DNA of 64,000 nt, taken from assembly GCA_013399875.1 (NCBI GenBank), contig VXAZ01000263.1, forward strand, positions 311,262 through 375,261, written 5' to 3'. Below the pieces are notes generated by a model. It was not told the origin of the DNA. It did no database searches and was given only the letters and a program-made list of their open reading frames with translations. The position numbers and the translations under genes are program-made. Numbering within the stretch: position 1 is the stretch's first letter; every line of letters starts with the position of its first letter. Shown piece by piece: positions 46,056-61,269 of the stretch. The DNA is from Gymnorhina tibicen (lineage: Eukaryota; Chordata; Aves; Passeriformes; Artamidae).

Positions 46056-46200
46056 CAGAATCACAGAATGGTTTGGGATGGAAGGGACCTTCAAGATCTT
46101 CAAGTCCCAACCCCCATGCCATGGGCAGGGTCACCTTTCCCCAGACCAGGTTGCTCAAAGCCCTGTCTAGCCTGGCTTTGAATACTTCCAGGGATGGGGC
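46056..46200 (-). mobile_element. CR1 LINE fragment, about 145 bp, intron 1
   Basis: Cagaatcacagaatggtttg, then gatggaagggaccttcaaga, ccaacccccatgccatgggc and gctttgaatacttccaggga follow the CR1 3' end closely. It is minus-oriented, 5'-truncated, and the least diverged of the short copies. Confidence 0.93.
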
Positions 46201-48869
46201 AAAGAAGAGTGAGTGAAAGGCTGGGTTTGGGTTTTGAGCCCTGATACAGGTGTTGGGTGTAGACCCCTTGGAGCAGGGCTGCAGTGCAGCCCCTACTCAC
46301 CAGCTGGTCCCCAGTCATCCCCCCTTCTGGAAAGCAGCTTTGGGACCTTTGAACCCACAGCTTCTGCACCGAAGGGCTGTGAACCTGGACCTTTGGGAAC
46401 AGGGCTCAAAAGGCCTCTTGAAAAGAAGTCAGTAAGAAGACTTAAACTGTGCATTTACAGATTCCTATACTCACCAGCAAATCTCAAAGCACTTACTCCT
46501 GGACATAACTGCTTTTATCCTTGCTCTAAAACAGCACAGAAAACGTCCCCAGACACACAGTGCCTTGAACACCACGGTGTGGAGAGCTGCCAGCTGTGGC
46601 AGAGCTGGGATGGGGAGAAGCAGTGACAGACGGTTGGCACAAAGCAGCTCTGAACTGGGTGACAGACCACCAGGCTGCAGAGTTGTAAGTGTTTCATTTT
46701 ATACCCTTGGCATTATCCTGAAGTATTGTTTAATAAGCACCATGCCTCTGCTTTGAGGATGAGATACCAAAAAGTCCCTAGGAGTAGCTTCACACCTGAA
46801 CCTGCCTTCTGTGCACCAACAGCTGCTGCAAGAATTATTTTTCCTCTCTCGACAGTCCATATAAGTACCTGAAATTGGCTGCTACAGTATTGAAATGAGT
46901 CCAACATAAGATAAATATCCATCATAACCATAAAAAAAAACCCAAACCCTCAATATATTAAGTGCTCTAAAATCAAAACAAGGCATCTTAAATCAAGCTG
47001 AATGCATCTGAGTAGGTTTTCATTATCTAGATTTATCTTAGGTACATGTCATTTCTTTCTCATTAAATTGCAATATAAATTGTACGCATGAAAATATTAA
47101 AACATATTTTCTTCTCAAAATGACTAAAATGTGATAAAAGCCCACACAATACTTTCCCTTGCCTTGATGTTTTCAAGAGAGTACCATATGGCTTGTCTGA
47201 ATCCCTCAACGAGAGTTTTCCTGAATTCAAAACTAATTTGATTTGGCAGCTCCTTCTTTAGAAATATGTAAATTCCCATAACATATTTTAAATTATATTC
47301 TATCTAACAAAACATTATTTTCTTGTTCTAAGTGCAAGCAAGCTTTTACACATTTTTCATTTTCATCATAAAGGTAAGTTTTTCAGCTTTCAGAACTGAC
47401 AGTAGTATTTTTTCCAAACAATCTTCTCTGCACATCACTAATAAAGTAATATTTCATAGTTGCCTCCATGCCTCCCCTGCATCTCACAATATTAGGCACT
47501 CCAAAGATCCAGAGTATGTGATAATCTCTCTCTTAAGCAGCTGTGCAGTCCAAGTAAGGAAGAAAATCAAAGGAAAAGAGCCTTAGTGAAACCCGTTTTC
47601 TCCTATAGCGGAGGTGCAGCACAAAGTTCACATGACTGGCAAAGGCCAGGCAGGCAGCATTTGGCAGGATGGTTACTTTGAGTTGGTTTTCCAAGGTTGT
47701 GCTACAGAAGACCATCCTTCCTATGACTTGTCTTCCAGAACAGCCAGAGTAATTAAATCAACAACTAAGGGTTTTTCTGAAGAGATCTGCTCAGAGGCCA
47801 TGCAGTAAATAGTCTGGTTTTGTCCTGGATTTCACACCAGGATGAAATTACTTCTTTATTTTTCAGGATAGATGCAATAGCTACAAACAGAAATTGCTAT
47901 TTAGTTACACTTCAGAGAACAAAGTCGTTTATCATAGGTTGCTTCTGCGGGCCTAAAAACCCCCGAACTACAGGTTTTAGTACAATAAACCTTCCTTAGA
48001 GCTGTGTGACAGGCTTTTCTTTGCAGCAAAGGAAAATGAAGCTTGTGCGACTGATGCTCACAGGTACACCCACAGCAAGACGAGTTAAGAAGCTGACAAT
48101 TTCCACTCAAGTTTCACAGGAACGTAAGAAGTACTTCGTATCAAAAGTGCCGTGAAGACAGGGAAGAAGGGAAAAGAACAAATAAATAAAAGATTGTGCC
48201 CAGCTGAGAGAAAGACTGCAAAACAAGCTTAAATTGACAGGTTACCAGAGCATCCAACCTGCGGAGAAGTTTGCAAGGCTCCTAGGAGGAGACAAGTTCC
48301 CACAGGACCTTCATTTTCAGTGAACTGATGGGCATGAAGCCATGGGAAAAACAGCCATTATTAGGTCTACTGCCCCTCATTTCCTTAGTTACATCTCCAC
48401 ACCTCTATATTCAGTCATTTCTGTGGGTGAGGGTGACCTGCACCAGGCTGCACAGGCAAGGCTCTGCGGGAGGCGGGCACTTGGGAACATCGGTCCCAGA
48501 ATAATGGACAGATGAAAGGAAGACACAAGTGAGCATCAACCCCTTCCTTGCTATCTGAACAAGTCATCAGCTGAAATGATCCTTAACAAGGTGAGCTGTG
48601 GTTGTAGACCTGTTTTTCTATCTCCAGCCATTAAGGGACAGAGGTATACTGTTCTAGCAGTAGTCTCACTTCATTAAAACTATTATTTGAGAAGAAGGAA
48701 AACAAGAGGGAAAAAGGTCTTCATCCCCCAAAACCAAAATTCAGGGAATTCAGAGGGTGCAGCAGATTTTCTGTATCAAAGCACAGTCCTAAGTAATCTT
48801 AAAGAAGCAATTCTAATTAGGCAGGAAATGAAGAACTGTTCATTTCAGACTGGCTGAAAGAACAGTGGA

Positions 48870-48914
48870 TTGATTTAAATCAAATCGCTGATTTTAATCA
48901 TGGATTTAAATCAA
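48870..48914. repeat. Palindromic TTTAAA cluster, possible old transposon end
   Basis: A perfect 14-bp palindrome TTGATTTAAATCAA at 48870-48883 is followed 20 bp later by a second copy of its core, GATTTAAATC, with gattttaatca between. The pattern resembles terminal parts of old DNA transposons, but I cannot name the family. Confidence 0.4.
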
Positions 48915-51900
48915 CCAAGCAGGACACCTTGATTTAGCTCATCAACTTTAATCTTGTACTTTTTACTTTTTTCCTAATGAAAGCTCATTCACTTTGTTAA
49001 GATAATGTGGGGAATTGTGAAAAGAACACACTTCATGTTAAAATGGCTTAAAAATCTTTATTCTCACTCAACATTAATGACTTGTGACTTCAAAGCTTAA
49101 GCTGACTATTTTTTTAACAGTTAAAAAGCATAGCTTTTAAAATTCATTCACATTTTAAAGCTCATGAAGCACATTGTAAATTATTTTAGAGATTGTAATA
49201 AATTTAGGTCTTGATAAATGTAAGGATTTCTGCTTAGCTATCTTATAAAGCTTATTGGGTAAAACAACTGCAATTTGAGACACCACAGACTTCAATCTAT
49301 TTCTGTGAAAGAACATTAGAGCACAGTAGAAGACAAGGCATTATGTAATTTAGGTACACCTACTGAAAGTATAAAACCTGACATTGTGCAACATTCTCTT
49401 AAAAAGAATTTAAAAGCTGTCAAGATACTTTTGCAACTGTGCTAATACAAAAAATACGAGGAAAATGGTGCTGAGATCACAACGATGAACTGTTCAGAGT
49501 ACTTTGAACATGAGATAAAAATCCTGATTAGATGTTACGCTAGGAAAAAAAAAAAAAGGTTCATAATTTATGGGGGAAAAAAATTCCAAAGCAAGTGTCA
49601 GCAAAAAGGAAGAGGACATGTAGGGACAGTCCTTGTGCTGGAAAAGACCCGGAGGTGACAGAAGAGCTGAACGGATTTCACATGTAGGTACTTGTAATAC
49701 AACGTGGCAGCAGCATAGAGAACGACAAAGTGTATTAATAAGAATGAAGAGGGACATTAAAACGAATTAAGGGACATTTCAGGAGGGTGGACTGAGACAC
49801 ATTACTTCCAGTACACCCAAGCATTACCAGTGCACAGCATTAGTGTTTCATTCAATATTGTTTCCTTTTTTTCTCTTTTAGAGCCTTGACAGAGAGAAAA
49901 CTTGTAGGAAAACACTCATTTTGTACCACTGCACAGCAAGGCATACCTCTCCATATAAAAGTCAGCAAACCAAACACAAAGTTACATCAGCTAATAAATA
50001 CAAGACAAAAGCGCACGGAGATTGTAGCTGAGCAGTACCTCATTTTAATTGTTGGTACAATTCTGACTGGTTTTGTTAGGGAAAAGTTACAGATGAAAAA
50101 TATCAACTCTTAATCTTTACAAGCTACTATTTAAATCTCTGCCAGGGTGCTGGGGCTCTGCTAAAAATGAGCAATGAAAAAATGGTGATGCTTTATTCAT
50201 TAGTCCTGCCCTCAGTAGGCATTCAAAGCTGCGGACTCAGAGCTGCTTATTTCCATGTCAATGTCTTAAGCGTCTTTCCCTTCTCCCCTTAGCTCTGCAA
50301 AGCTTTGACAGAAAGATGGGGATGGAGCCCATCTTGAACCATTCTGAGCCAAAGCAGACCTAAACAAAACTTATAGTCCTTTCCAAAAAAGATTAAATAT
50401 GTTTGATTTGCTCATATTCTACCTCAGAAATCTCTGAGGATAATTTTTCCACTCTTACTGACAATGTTCTTGAGTAAGAAAAGATTTACATTTGAATTTG
50501 AAGTGTTAAGGTACTTAACCTTACAAACCATGGGAACCTGAAGCACAAAGTGTCAGTCTGCTAACCAAGGCAGATGCAGTGATTCTGCTTTTATTTCTCT
50601 TTGACACGGCAAAGAAAAGAAGGACTTTTTAAACACCACTCGAGAGCACACAAGTGATAAGAACAGTCAACCCGGAAGGAACATTCAGAAGAAAAATAGA
50701 CAAAACCAAGCTACCATGGGCACATGATGAAGATTTAACAAAAACTCCAGACTGCTGGCCTTTGGCATGCACGTCAGATAAATTAAAGTACAGCTTAAAC
50801 AGCAATGCAGAATTTCTCCTGCTCTATGATTAGGAGCTTCAGCTACTTAATTTTGTTCATTTGCTTGGAGGTAATATTCCAAGGTCCAAGCTACATAATC
50901 TGTGCGCTCTTGGTAATTGAAGTTACCTACCTGCAGCTTCGAGTACTTAAAAGAAGAACACAGCTGCAGGTGGATTCGCTGGGTACCAGTCTTGGAGGCT
51001 TAACCACTACAAATAGATGCCACAGAGCAGTTTACATCACCTTAAATAGTTACACCCTTCACATAACTGCACCTAACTGTGGCAAAAGAAACACTCTGCA
51101 AAAACAAGGGCATGATGCCAGTTAAGACTGAAAGTGGTGGCACCAGAAGATAAAATCAGCTGCATTAAATAACAACAGCACTAGCATATTAGTCTCTAAG
51201 CATCTTTTGCACACTGTCTTCTCTCCCCTTCATCCCAGCAGGATTACCTAGTGCACCTTACGCCATGGACCAGACACGTTTTTGAAAGCTGTATTTGTTA
51301 ATGTCACCTCATCCTCCAACGTTATAAACCAAGTTTATGCAATTTGGTGTGGATTGTTCAGCCTTGGCCTCCCCTCTAGCAGAGGGGAGGGAAAGAGAGG
51401 ACAGAAGAACTCTCTCAGTGTCAGCACTTAACTTTCTCCTCTCTTCACACCCACATCTTTTAAAATTACAGGTTTTAGGTAAAAGTAATACTCAATGCCT
51501 TCAAAATTCTGTAAAACAAAAGCCCATACTTTCTATGCTTAGAGAGCTTCCATAAATCACACTATTAGAGCTGGACAATGAAACTGGTTCAAATGCTATT
51601 TCAGGGCACTGAAGATGCCTCATGATGTACTTTATCATCTATCTCATCTTAAACATAAATTTATGACAAAACAAAAAATAGTATCAGAATACACACCTAC
51701 ACTGCTTATGAACCTCAGCCTGTACGAGCCCCTCTAACAGGAGGAAAGCTGAACTGTATTATAGACAATGAATGCAACTTCGAATTCATGTGTTTATTTT
51801 TTTAAAAATCACTAAGCTTGCTAAATTTATATACAAAAGAGAAAAAAACATTAAACCTTTTGCTAATCAATAGACCCTCAAAAGACAGAGAACATCTATT

Positions 51901-54900
51901 TAGTAAAATAATAGCTATCCCAGCTGGTTTTGGCACACCTAGACGGATACACCTATGCCAGCTACTGCAGTCAGATGCAAATCAAGGACAGACTTTTCCC
52001 TGTTTTCCATCACAGCCAGAATTGCTATGCTTAGTCACTTATAACAGAAACACATGCTTAGGAATAATTACTAAAAACACCTTACTCTGTACTTTTCACC
52101 AGATTTCACTGCGCAGATTAATTCAAAGCATAAAACCTAATGATAGGTTAAACCTTGGACTTAGCTGTTTTCAGAAGGACACTTGCTATGTGCTGACACA
52201 CCTGCTTTCTTGCCCCTTCTGTATTTCTTCTATTCATCTATCAAAGAAACAGTCCTATTCTTGTCTTGTGGAAACAGCCACTGGAGAGAAGTGAATCACA
52301 TTTTAACAAGCAGCCTTTTGGCTCTGTTCTATTCAAAGGAGCCATACATTCAGGAGAACACTTAGGCGATTTTCTTTTCTACCTAACTTCACATTGTCAT
52401 TTTTGTGAAGAACACATTTAAGCAGGCGTCTTCAGACCTATAGCTTTTTGATCCTAGGTAAATTGTTGGGTTTTTTAAAATGTCTACACATTTATGCATC
52501 AGTATTTTACACTAAGAAAAAAACCCAGTCTTCTGAATAATTCTTTCCTCAGAACTATGGTTCGTCACCTTAACTTGTGGTTTGTTCTTCACCGAACTCA
52601 GAATATAGCATTTCTTATTTTCATTGTTTACACAGGACATGCCATCTTAAACAGAGTTTACATTCTTCTGTGATAGCAGTTGCTTTTCAACAAGTGAATA
52701 AAATTATTTCCATTAATAACCTGTTTTTCTGGTTTTAAAACAAAAGAAAAATCCATGTGAAATAAGTTGTATAAATGTGAAATTTTGTTAAAACACTCAC
52801 TATTCCTAGCAAAAAAAATAAAAACAAACCCAAAAGAAAATTCAACTAGAACTTATTAACATTACACTGGATAATGCTAACTAACTAGCTACACTGGGTA
52901 ATGCCAAATACTAACTTCGATAGCTGATAACTAAATAAAAATATTTTTGAACATAAGATTTACACCTTCGGTTTAAAAAGAAGTGCATGTACAATTTTTT
53001 GAGATATTGAGGGCCTAGCTATCAAATTTTTTGAGGGATAACTTCAAAGTTTATATCTGATATGAGCTGGACCTAACACACCTGGTTTTAAAGGTACATT
53101 GCAAAAAATAAGTTCAACATTTCACAGATATAGATGACGTAATCCTAGATTTTGAATTATTTAAACACACCTCATTAAACATAGAATTTCTACCTTGGTT
53201 ACAAAATTTTATACGAGCATTTTCTTCTTAAAAAACCCCAACAAAACCCCAAAAAACTTCAAATTTTAAATTTTGGCACATTTCAGTGCTTCTGGGCTGG
53301 AAACCTAACAGCACTTATGTGTATTCTGTAACTTGCTTTTGCTACTGTTGAAAAACCCCATTTGTGACCAGGTTTTTTAATCTCCCTGCCACCAGTCTAA
53401 AACAAGAGAAGGGATCCAATTTGGCTCTTCCAATGCAAGCAGTCTGGCAGGTAAAAATTTTGATTTACTAAGAATTTCACACAACTCTGCAGAACCCTAT
53501 CTAAAGCAAAGCAGAAGCCTATAAAGATGTTAAATCTTTCATCTATTAGGATTCAATCTCTGCATTATTCTTTCACCTACATATTCCTGTAAGATATCAT
53601 CAAAGTACAAATAAAATAATATGAAATATTCAAATTACCAGATGAAGATGGGATTTATCAAAATATTATGAAAATGTTGTATGCACTCAATTGAAAAAGA
53701 AATTAAATAGAGATTTTATATTTCAGGTTTCTGGAAAGAGAAAGTAGGTTAAATGCAGGGTATGTATGTACCTATATACCTGTTTATGCATATGTTTATT
53801 CACACTGTCAATATGGCCAGATTTCCCAAAATCTGCTTCTCAATCTCACACTCATACATTACTGAAACTCCAAATGAAAAAATAAAGAGCCAACCCACTC
53901 TCCTCCCTCCCCGAAGTCAGTGAACTCATTACAATTTCTTGAGATTTCAGCCTTCAAGTTCCCCTTAAGTGCATGAAGAGAAGATGAAACGCAATAGCTG
54001 TGGCTTGGGCTCTGATTTCAGCTGCATGTCCCATAAATCACTGAAATTTAAAATTTATTCCAGATTCGTACTAGAGCAACTAAGATCTGGCTCTACATTT
54101 TTAATGTCATCATGTATACTTTTTTAAATCACAGTGGAAAATTCTGTTATGGCCACCAGAACAAAACACTAAAAGCTAATTATTTCAAATCTGTCTCTCC
54201 TTGCTTCCCTCCCTGCTCAAGCCAGTCAACCAACGCAGCATTATCTTTCATGCTGCTTCTAAATTTATTCTGTTAAACACACCAGTCAGTTTTCATGTAA
54301 AGCAGGGTGAAAGACTTTATGTAAAGCAAATACTTTACCTTGAATAATTTACTGCTAGGAAAATTATATGTTCTATATCTAAAGTAACAAGCAAAGTATC
54401 AATAGAAAGCCACAACCAGCCTCTGAGTATTAGAGGAAGGAAGGTCTTTTGGCTAAAGCTCTGAATAAAGAACAAGGGCACTTGTATTCTTGTTCTGCCT
54501 CCAAAAAATAAAACGTTGTGCATCAGGCAAATTGCTTTTGAACCTTTAAACCAGCTCTATAGTATTTTGTGATGCAATAATAATAATACATTGTATTAAA
54601 AAAAATAATGATTTTGTTAGTATTGTTAAATGATCTAACACCTGACTACTGATATGCAGTTCAGGTTTTTATCAAATACGTAGTTTTAAACTCTGCTAGG
54701 TTAAACACTGAAGTTACATAACAAATGATGACAAACTGCTCTGAAATAAAGGCAAATACTTGTATTTCAATAATGCAAAACAATTACTGCATTTTCTATA
54801 TCATTAGAGTTTCAGTACGCAAGGCACTATAAAGCCAACTCATAAAAACCATCCCTAAAGCAGACCCAAGTTAGAACGCAGAGCAAAACACATTCCCAAA

Positions 54901-54968
54901 ATGAAAAGCTTAGCAGTAGTAGTGGAATGGTGACACCCACCGTGCACCGCAAAAATGGAGGAGAACTT

Positions 54969-54987
54969 AAAAAAAAAAAAAAAAAAA
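54969..54987. repeat. Poly(A) run of 19
   Basis: Nineteen consecutive A on the plus strand. No retroposed gene or tRNA-derived body was seen next to it. Confidence 0.95.
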
Positions 54988-57900
54988 GAAACACTGTGTG
55001 AGAAATATTTTAATAGGGTTAGGAAAATGCTAAAGCCCCTCAACAGGGAATATCTTTGCTGCACTGGAGAAACTAACATTTCAATTTCTATCCATGCAGA
55101 GTTTGCTCAGTACATCTACCTAATGTAGTGACCTGTGCTTAGAACTGTCTGCTTTTGACTGCACACTCCAGATCCTGTGCACGTGATCTGGGAAAGCTTC
55201 CAGTGGGCAGAACAGCTCTTCATACAGCCCTCTCGGCTTGTCTAAGTCTGTCTCAATGGCTAAACCCCAAAATCTTCCTTCTTCACAGTTTGCCTACTAC
55301 GCTCACACAGTTTTTCCTACCTACAGGGGTTTTAGTTACCCATCCAACACATGGAGTTAAAAGATTACTGAGCTATTTAATGAAAATTAGAAATCCAACC
55401 CAAAATGCCGAAGTTTTAAGTATTTTACAGTAAGAAATTCCAGTGAACCAAGACACACAACCAACTCTTATTTTTAAAATAGGGCGGCAATTCAAAGCAA
55501 TAACTCTGCCTTCATGTGGTTAGCTGTTTTTGATTTAAGTATATTCATATCTAACCCAGGTGCCCAAGTAGGAATTTGGACAGAAGTTCTCTTATCTGAT
55601 GCTTTCCTCTGATGTATACAGTGCATGTAGATCACCGGGTAATGAATGTTGGCTTTACCTACAGGTCATGAAGCAGGTTGAACCTGTCCTGTAACATCCT
55701 TGAAGATCAAAATGAACTCTGAAACAGGCTGGGTTTCAAACATAATGCCTACACTTACACAATAAACAACATGCTAATGTCACATCCTTTGGCACAAAAG
55801 AAACCTTGACAAAAGCCCCACAGTTTTGCCCAAAGGTTTCTTCTGGCTTCAGTCTTATCCAAGCAACTCACAGGACTCTCTCTGTTGATTCCCTTTCAGG
55901 CTAATGAATTCTTTGTTTCACAACAAACTCAAAGAGATCTAAGTGGTTTTGCTGACTTTTGCCCAAACAGACCAACACAATCAGGTTTACGGTAGAACAG
56001 CTCAGGAAGCAATGTCAGAGGCCCAGGCCCACCGAGGCACATTTTACCTAACACTTTGTTATTGGATTACAGCACACATGCTCCCTTGGCTGACCTGCAT
56101 TTCCACTCTAGGGATGGGTACTGCAGGAGTAGCTGCCTCTGAAGTAACCACAAAACCTGCTATTTAATCCAGCTTCTATGGGCATTGCCAAATAACCCCT
56201 CTCAATGCACAGTTAGTACAAAAGTTCACCAATTTCCACAGAAAAATCTGAAATTAGTCTGTTAGTGACAACTCTGTGAGACTTTTCTGCAGTTTTATGA
56301 CACATCAGCCCTATGTATCTGGGGAATAAATAAGCTGAACAAACACAGTAATAATTTTTTGAGTGATTCTTTAAGGCATTCTATACATATTTTAAGTCGA
56401 AATATGAACTTATAAAGTGCTGCTGAAATTCTAACCTCCAGGTTTAATCGCACGAATAAAAAAAATTGTTATCATTTGGCACCCAACCGTGAAAACGAAA
56501 CCACCATTTTCTGTTTTGGAAAAACAAAACAGATTTTGCTTTCAGCTTGTTCTTCATGAAACATAATGTGGGAAGAAGCAGCTTTAAACTGCTGCTTTTA
56601 AGTGTCACTTGGAGGCACGGCTACTTAGAAAATTAAACCCATAATACATTAAATTACAAATGCAACTCCAGGTCTCCTGGGTATTAACCTCATGTTCTAA
56701 ACACAATTTAATTTGACTCAGCTGCCTGTCAGAAAATTGAGAAGAGAAAGCAAGACTTTGTAACTTTTCCACTACAGCACAGTAATCAGTCCTTCTAACA
56801 ACCTGCTGTTCCACTATACTCAAAATCACTGTGTGCAAATACCAGAATTACTCCTTTACACTTTCTTTTATATTTTCTGTTCAAAAATTATGTGACAGCA
56901 AAAAGCAGTCAGTGGAGTGAGTATTAAAACACACATCTAATCTACTTGATTCTAGAGATGTCAGCACATTTTTATTTGTTATTACAGATTTGCAATCTTC
57001 CATACTGCTCAGATACCACAATTTCTCTCTGTATTTCAAATGTTGGCATTGTTAGAGCTTCTATTACAGTGGCATGAACCAACCTGAAGACTCAGCCTGC
57101 ACCGTACACCAGGTGCTGCACATCTTTGGAGGCAGACTGCCACAAACCCTTGCAAAACAAGCAAGGCAGAGGGACAAAATTAAAGGCAAAACATTTCTTC
57201 TTCTGTTTTTTTCTCCCCACTTTCCTGCCCTCAAAGCAGCCGTGGGAAGCAGGATCCAGTGAGCAGACACAGATGTGCTTTGGAGGTGAGAAGCTGCCCC
57301 GTGGAGCTGGGAATGCCACTGCAGAACAGGTCACACCTGCTGCTCACCAGCAGCCTCAGCTGCACATGGAAACCTGGAAACCTTACTTTTAAGAGGAGCT
57401 TCCTCAAATCCAGGCCTGAAATTGGAGAAGGGGGCAGAGCCATCTATCACAAAGGGACAGAGACTGAAATCACCTTCTCCAACAAGATTAACCCAGGAAT
57501 TCAACTGTAAATATGCCATTGCTGTGGTACCTTGGTTGGCTTGTTTTAAATGGTGAAAAGGCAGCCTGCGAGAGATGAGAAGGGCTAAGAGGCAAGGACA
57601 GCTTTCTTCCTAGGGACAACACATTTCACAGATTCAAGAGATCTTAAAACCTGTTGAGTCCTGGGCTCGCAGCCACAAGGTCTGTGAGCACATAAAGGCC
57701 AGCTCTGGAGGGGTCCAGACAAAACACACACTAAGAGAAACAGCTATTTCATGCTTTTCCAGGTATGGCTTACAAAAATGACATTTCCCCATAAGTTCTC
57801 CTGTTAACAAATCCCCACGGATGCTGCTACCAAGGGCTGAAAAATGAAGCATTAGGGAGGATGCAGAGTCTGCATGCATTGGTGCAGGATGATCAGCCAT

Positions 57901-59664
57901 GAGCAAGCGATGTACGGTTTGCTCGACAGGTCTGAACACTCACCCCTTACCACACAACCTCATGCTTTTCATCAGAAAAGTGTACAGCTGGTGAAGCTGC
58001 TCCTGGACAGTAACCTTATTATTTTTAATAGGGAGGAAGAAATAAAAGTAGCAGAAACTACAGAACAATAAGCCTTAATAAGCCACAGATATTTTTCATT
58101 CAGTTAAAAATTAAAAAAGAACATTTATAAATCAGAGTCCTTCTCAAAAACGTTAACGCCATCAGGGATATATTTCTCTATGAGCGAGACAGCACAGACA
58201 TTAACATGAATTTAGAGAGTCAGTACTGCTTTTTGGGTGATCAAAGTGGCATATAATGGAGAAATCTGATTTCCTGAATTGCCCCTTAGTCACACTCTGA
58301 GAAGATATCCAGCTTGGCATCCCAAGGTTAAGCACAACCAATTGCACTGCTGCTTAAGATTATGATGTCTCTACACAACATAAGATCCCCACAAAAATTC
58401 TGTTGTTACGGATAAGCAAAATTCTGCAATCTGGTTCAAACCTACAGAATCCTTTATTCATCATATTAGAATTTCAGTTAATATATTTGGAGATTAAAAA
58501 AGCCCCAAATCAAACACCTAATATCCCAAATCCATCCCAACTCAGCAAATTCATGGCTGCAAGTTGTCAAATAAACAATTTTTTCTTATTATTTGAAGAG
58601 ATCTCTGAAGACTTTCTAAGAGGAAAGCAAACGAAATCCTAGTACACCCTTAGAAATTTGATCTTTTGAATCAAAACTTTTGAAAAAGGATTTGTAATAA
58701 GGTATTTAAAATTTAGTTTAACTTTGTCTGTGGATTTCTTTGGTTTGATCAAGGAATTTAGACCCCTCATCTTGGAAAACATGCCAGAGCCAGCTGAAGA
58801 GCACAGGCCCTTAGAAGTATGTCAAACAGACATATATGCTGTCAATTAAAAGCATTTTCCCCAGCTTTTATAAGGTGTCATCAGGCAACTCCCCAGCTGT
58901 AACAGGATCCACAACACAAGTTGTTCATAGCTGCAATCCCCACACTTCCCTCCCTCTTCTCTTCTTTCCTGCCCAGTTGCAGAAAAGTATAGAGCACCAA
59001 GTGTTCCCTCTTTGTGTACATAAAATAAAAGTTCAGGGTGTAACTCAGCCCACATTTCCCCAGCTAGAAACTAACCTGACTTGGACTCATCTCCATCTGG
59101 AAGAAACACGTGACAGGACATTATGGGGGAAAAAACTGCACAGGGGACTCATCACAGACCCAACCCAGGTGCTTTTTCACTAACGCCAGTTCTTCCCACA
59201 TATTCTCACAGCACTCTAAAAACTGAGTGTTATAAAGGTGAGCTGTAAAAAAATACGTTTTTTTTTTGCTGTTAAACACACATGAAATCTTCCATGTCAC
59301 ATTGAAAGGCCCAGCAAAATCTTTCAAAGGAAGAAAGTAATAAATTACTTCTTCACTCTGCTTAGTGGGATACCCTCTCATGTCTCCAGGACCTCCATTA
59401 ATGCTCCCACTCCTCCTTTGGTTTTCCACTCATTACTTGCAGGCCTAAAATGCAAAGAGCACTGTGCTCTAAAAAGCTTGCTCTTGCCAAGTACAGAAGA
59501 AACACTCCCAGTTCTTCTGATGTTCATCACTTATAGCTTTGCTTTATTTGGGGTTTTTGGAGGAGGTGGGAATACAGATCAGCACGAGCAGAAAGTTAGC
59601 CAAAGATACATTTTAGGATTAGCTCCGGGTAGATGTGTACCCACCATGCCCCTCAACATACTGT

Positions 59665-59790
59665 AGAATCACAGACTCGTAAAAAAGTCTGGGTTGAACG
59701 GCATTTGGAAATCATCCAGCACAACCTTCTGTTTAAAGGAAAGCCCAGATCAGGTTATGCATGGCCCTGTCAAGCCAATTCTTAAATATT
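59665..59790 (-). mobile_element. CR1 LINE fragment, diverged, intron 1
   Basis: Agaatcacagactcg, then gtctgggttgaacggcattt, ggaaatcatccagcacaacc and catggccctgtcaagccaat resemble an old CR1 3' end in minus orientation. It is weaker than the other copies. Confidence 0.75.
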
Positions 59791-61246
59791 TACAGTGAAA
59801 TACTACGTTTTTATCTAATCGTCATCAAATTAGGTAACAAGGGCAAGAAGAACACTCAGATACCAGATGGATGTTGACTTCAATGGAGGCTTTTCATTTT
59901 GACTGATTTTCATATATTAAGTTTTTTCCTTCAAAGAATGATGACTTCTAATATAATTTCAAGACAGAAAGAAAATGCAAGGTTAAAATGTTGCTCCAAA
60001 ACCACCCAGCATCCTCTAGCTCTAGAGTTTTGTAATAACATGGAGATAACAAACCATAAAAATGCATCTCCAGAGACTTTACCAAAGCATCCTAGAGACC
60101 TTGTATTCCAGTTGCTTTTTAGTGTAAAACCCAAGCCACAGTACTGTTTTCCAGCTAGAGACAGAAAGAAGGTGGTGAGCGGTTTTGTGATTATTGTGTG
60201 ACAGTTGAGACAGTACTAGAGCACCTCGTTTGCGTTAGACTCAGGTCTGCCTAAAGCTCACTGATATCAATCAGCTTCAACAAGTGCTGGATCAGATCCA
60301 CACCTGAGAATTTAAGCAATTTAATTAAGGCTTTGTCAATCCCAAAGTTTGTTCAAGAAGCATCTGGCCATTAACTGAAGAGGACAGGTTGTTCTTTTAA
60401 ACTTGTAAGGCTCTCCCTCGAGGACCACAGCAAACATTTTAGGTCCTTAATCTACAGCTAAAGTTAATCTGTTTTAACAGTGTCCTAATCAGCTAAGATG
60501 TGCTGGATATTGATGAGAAAGGAAGCAGAACAGAGCCTTGATTAACTGAAGGGCAAATCAAGTTTTCAACTGAATCCTGGGACACTGGAAAAAGAACAGG
60601 TGGAAGGAGGAGGAAAATTTGTCTTCTGAAGAATAAGGAAAGATCTGAAACTCCAACTCTCTGTGCAGAACAGATAACTACAGGAGAGGCATTTGGAAAA
60701 AGAATTACTGCCAATCAAAACTGGAAGGCTCCAAGGGTGCTTCCATTAAGAAACTCAATATCAGATTAAGACCACAGGGAGGACAGATCCTCTGAATGTG
60801 AGTTTTGTTAAAAGGAGTATTTTAAGAAAAAAAGAAGAGAAAGAATTGTGACTTCAAGTTGTGAAAAAAGGCTTCCCCCCTGCCCTAAACTCTGCGCCTG
60901 ATTGCTAAAATAGGTGCTATTTGCCCTTTCAGTTGCCAACTCCATGGATTTTATCAAAGACTTTTGGTGGGAAACCAGGATGACCATCTACTTGTTAGGA
61001 GGAATTACACCAGTATTGTTAGATATGCCTGGACCACCAGTCTCCAAAACACATCAGCAGCTGCTGAGAGGGCACTTCATCTCTTGAGGCTCTGATTAAC
61101 TATTCTGAACTTGATGCTGGGAAGCAAAAGAAATAGACTCTGCAGCCAAAAGATGAAGTCAAGAACTTAACAGCTGATCATCAAAGAAATCATTCTCTAG
61201 CGCACATGCAGACAGGGCATGATCTGTACCATTACGTGTGTATGAG

Positions 61247-61269
61247 GAAATGTTAAGAAGTAACATTTC
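61247..61269. repeat. Short hairpin-forming inverted repeat
   Basis: GAAATGTTA, a 5-base loop, then TAACATTTC: perfect 9-bp arms. Function unknown. Confidence 0.7.

Noticed and set aside
51818..52294. Plus-strand open frame of 158 codons in intron 1
   Set aside because: No recognisable domain, promoter or splice context; composition is like the surrounding AT-rich DNA.
54969..54987. Poly(A) run as the tail of a retroposed gene or SINE
   Set aside because: No body, tRNA-like promoter or target duplication could be seen on either side.
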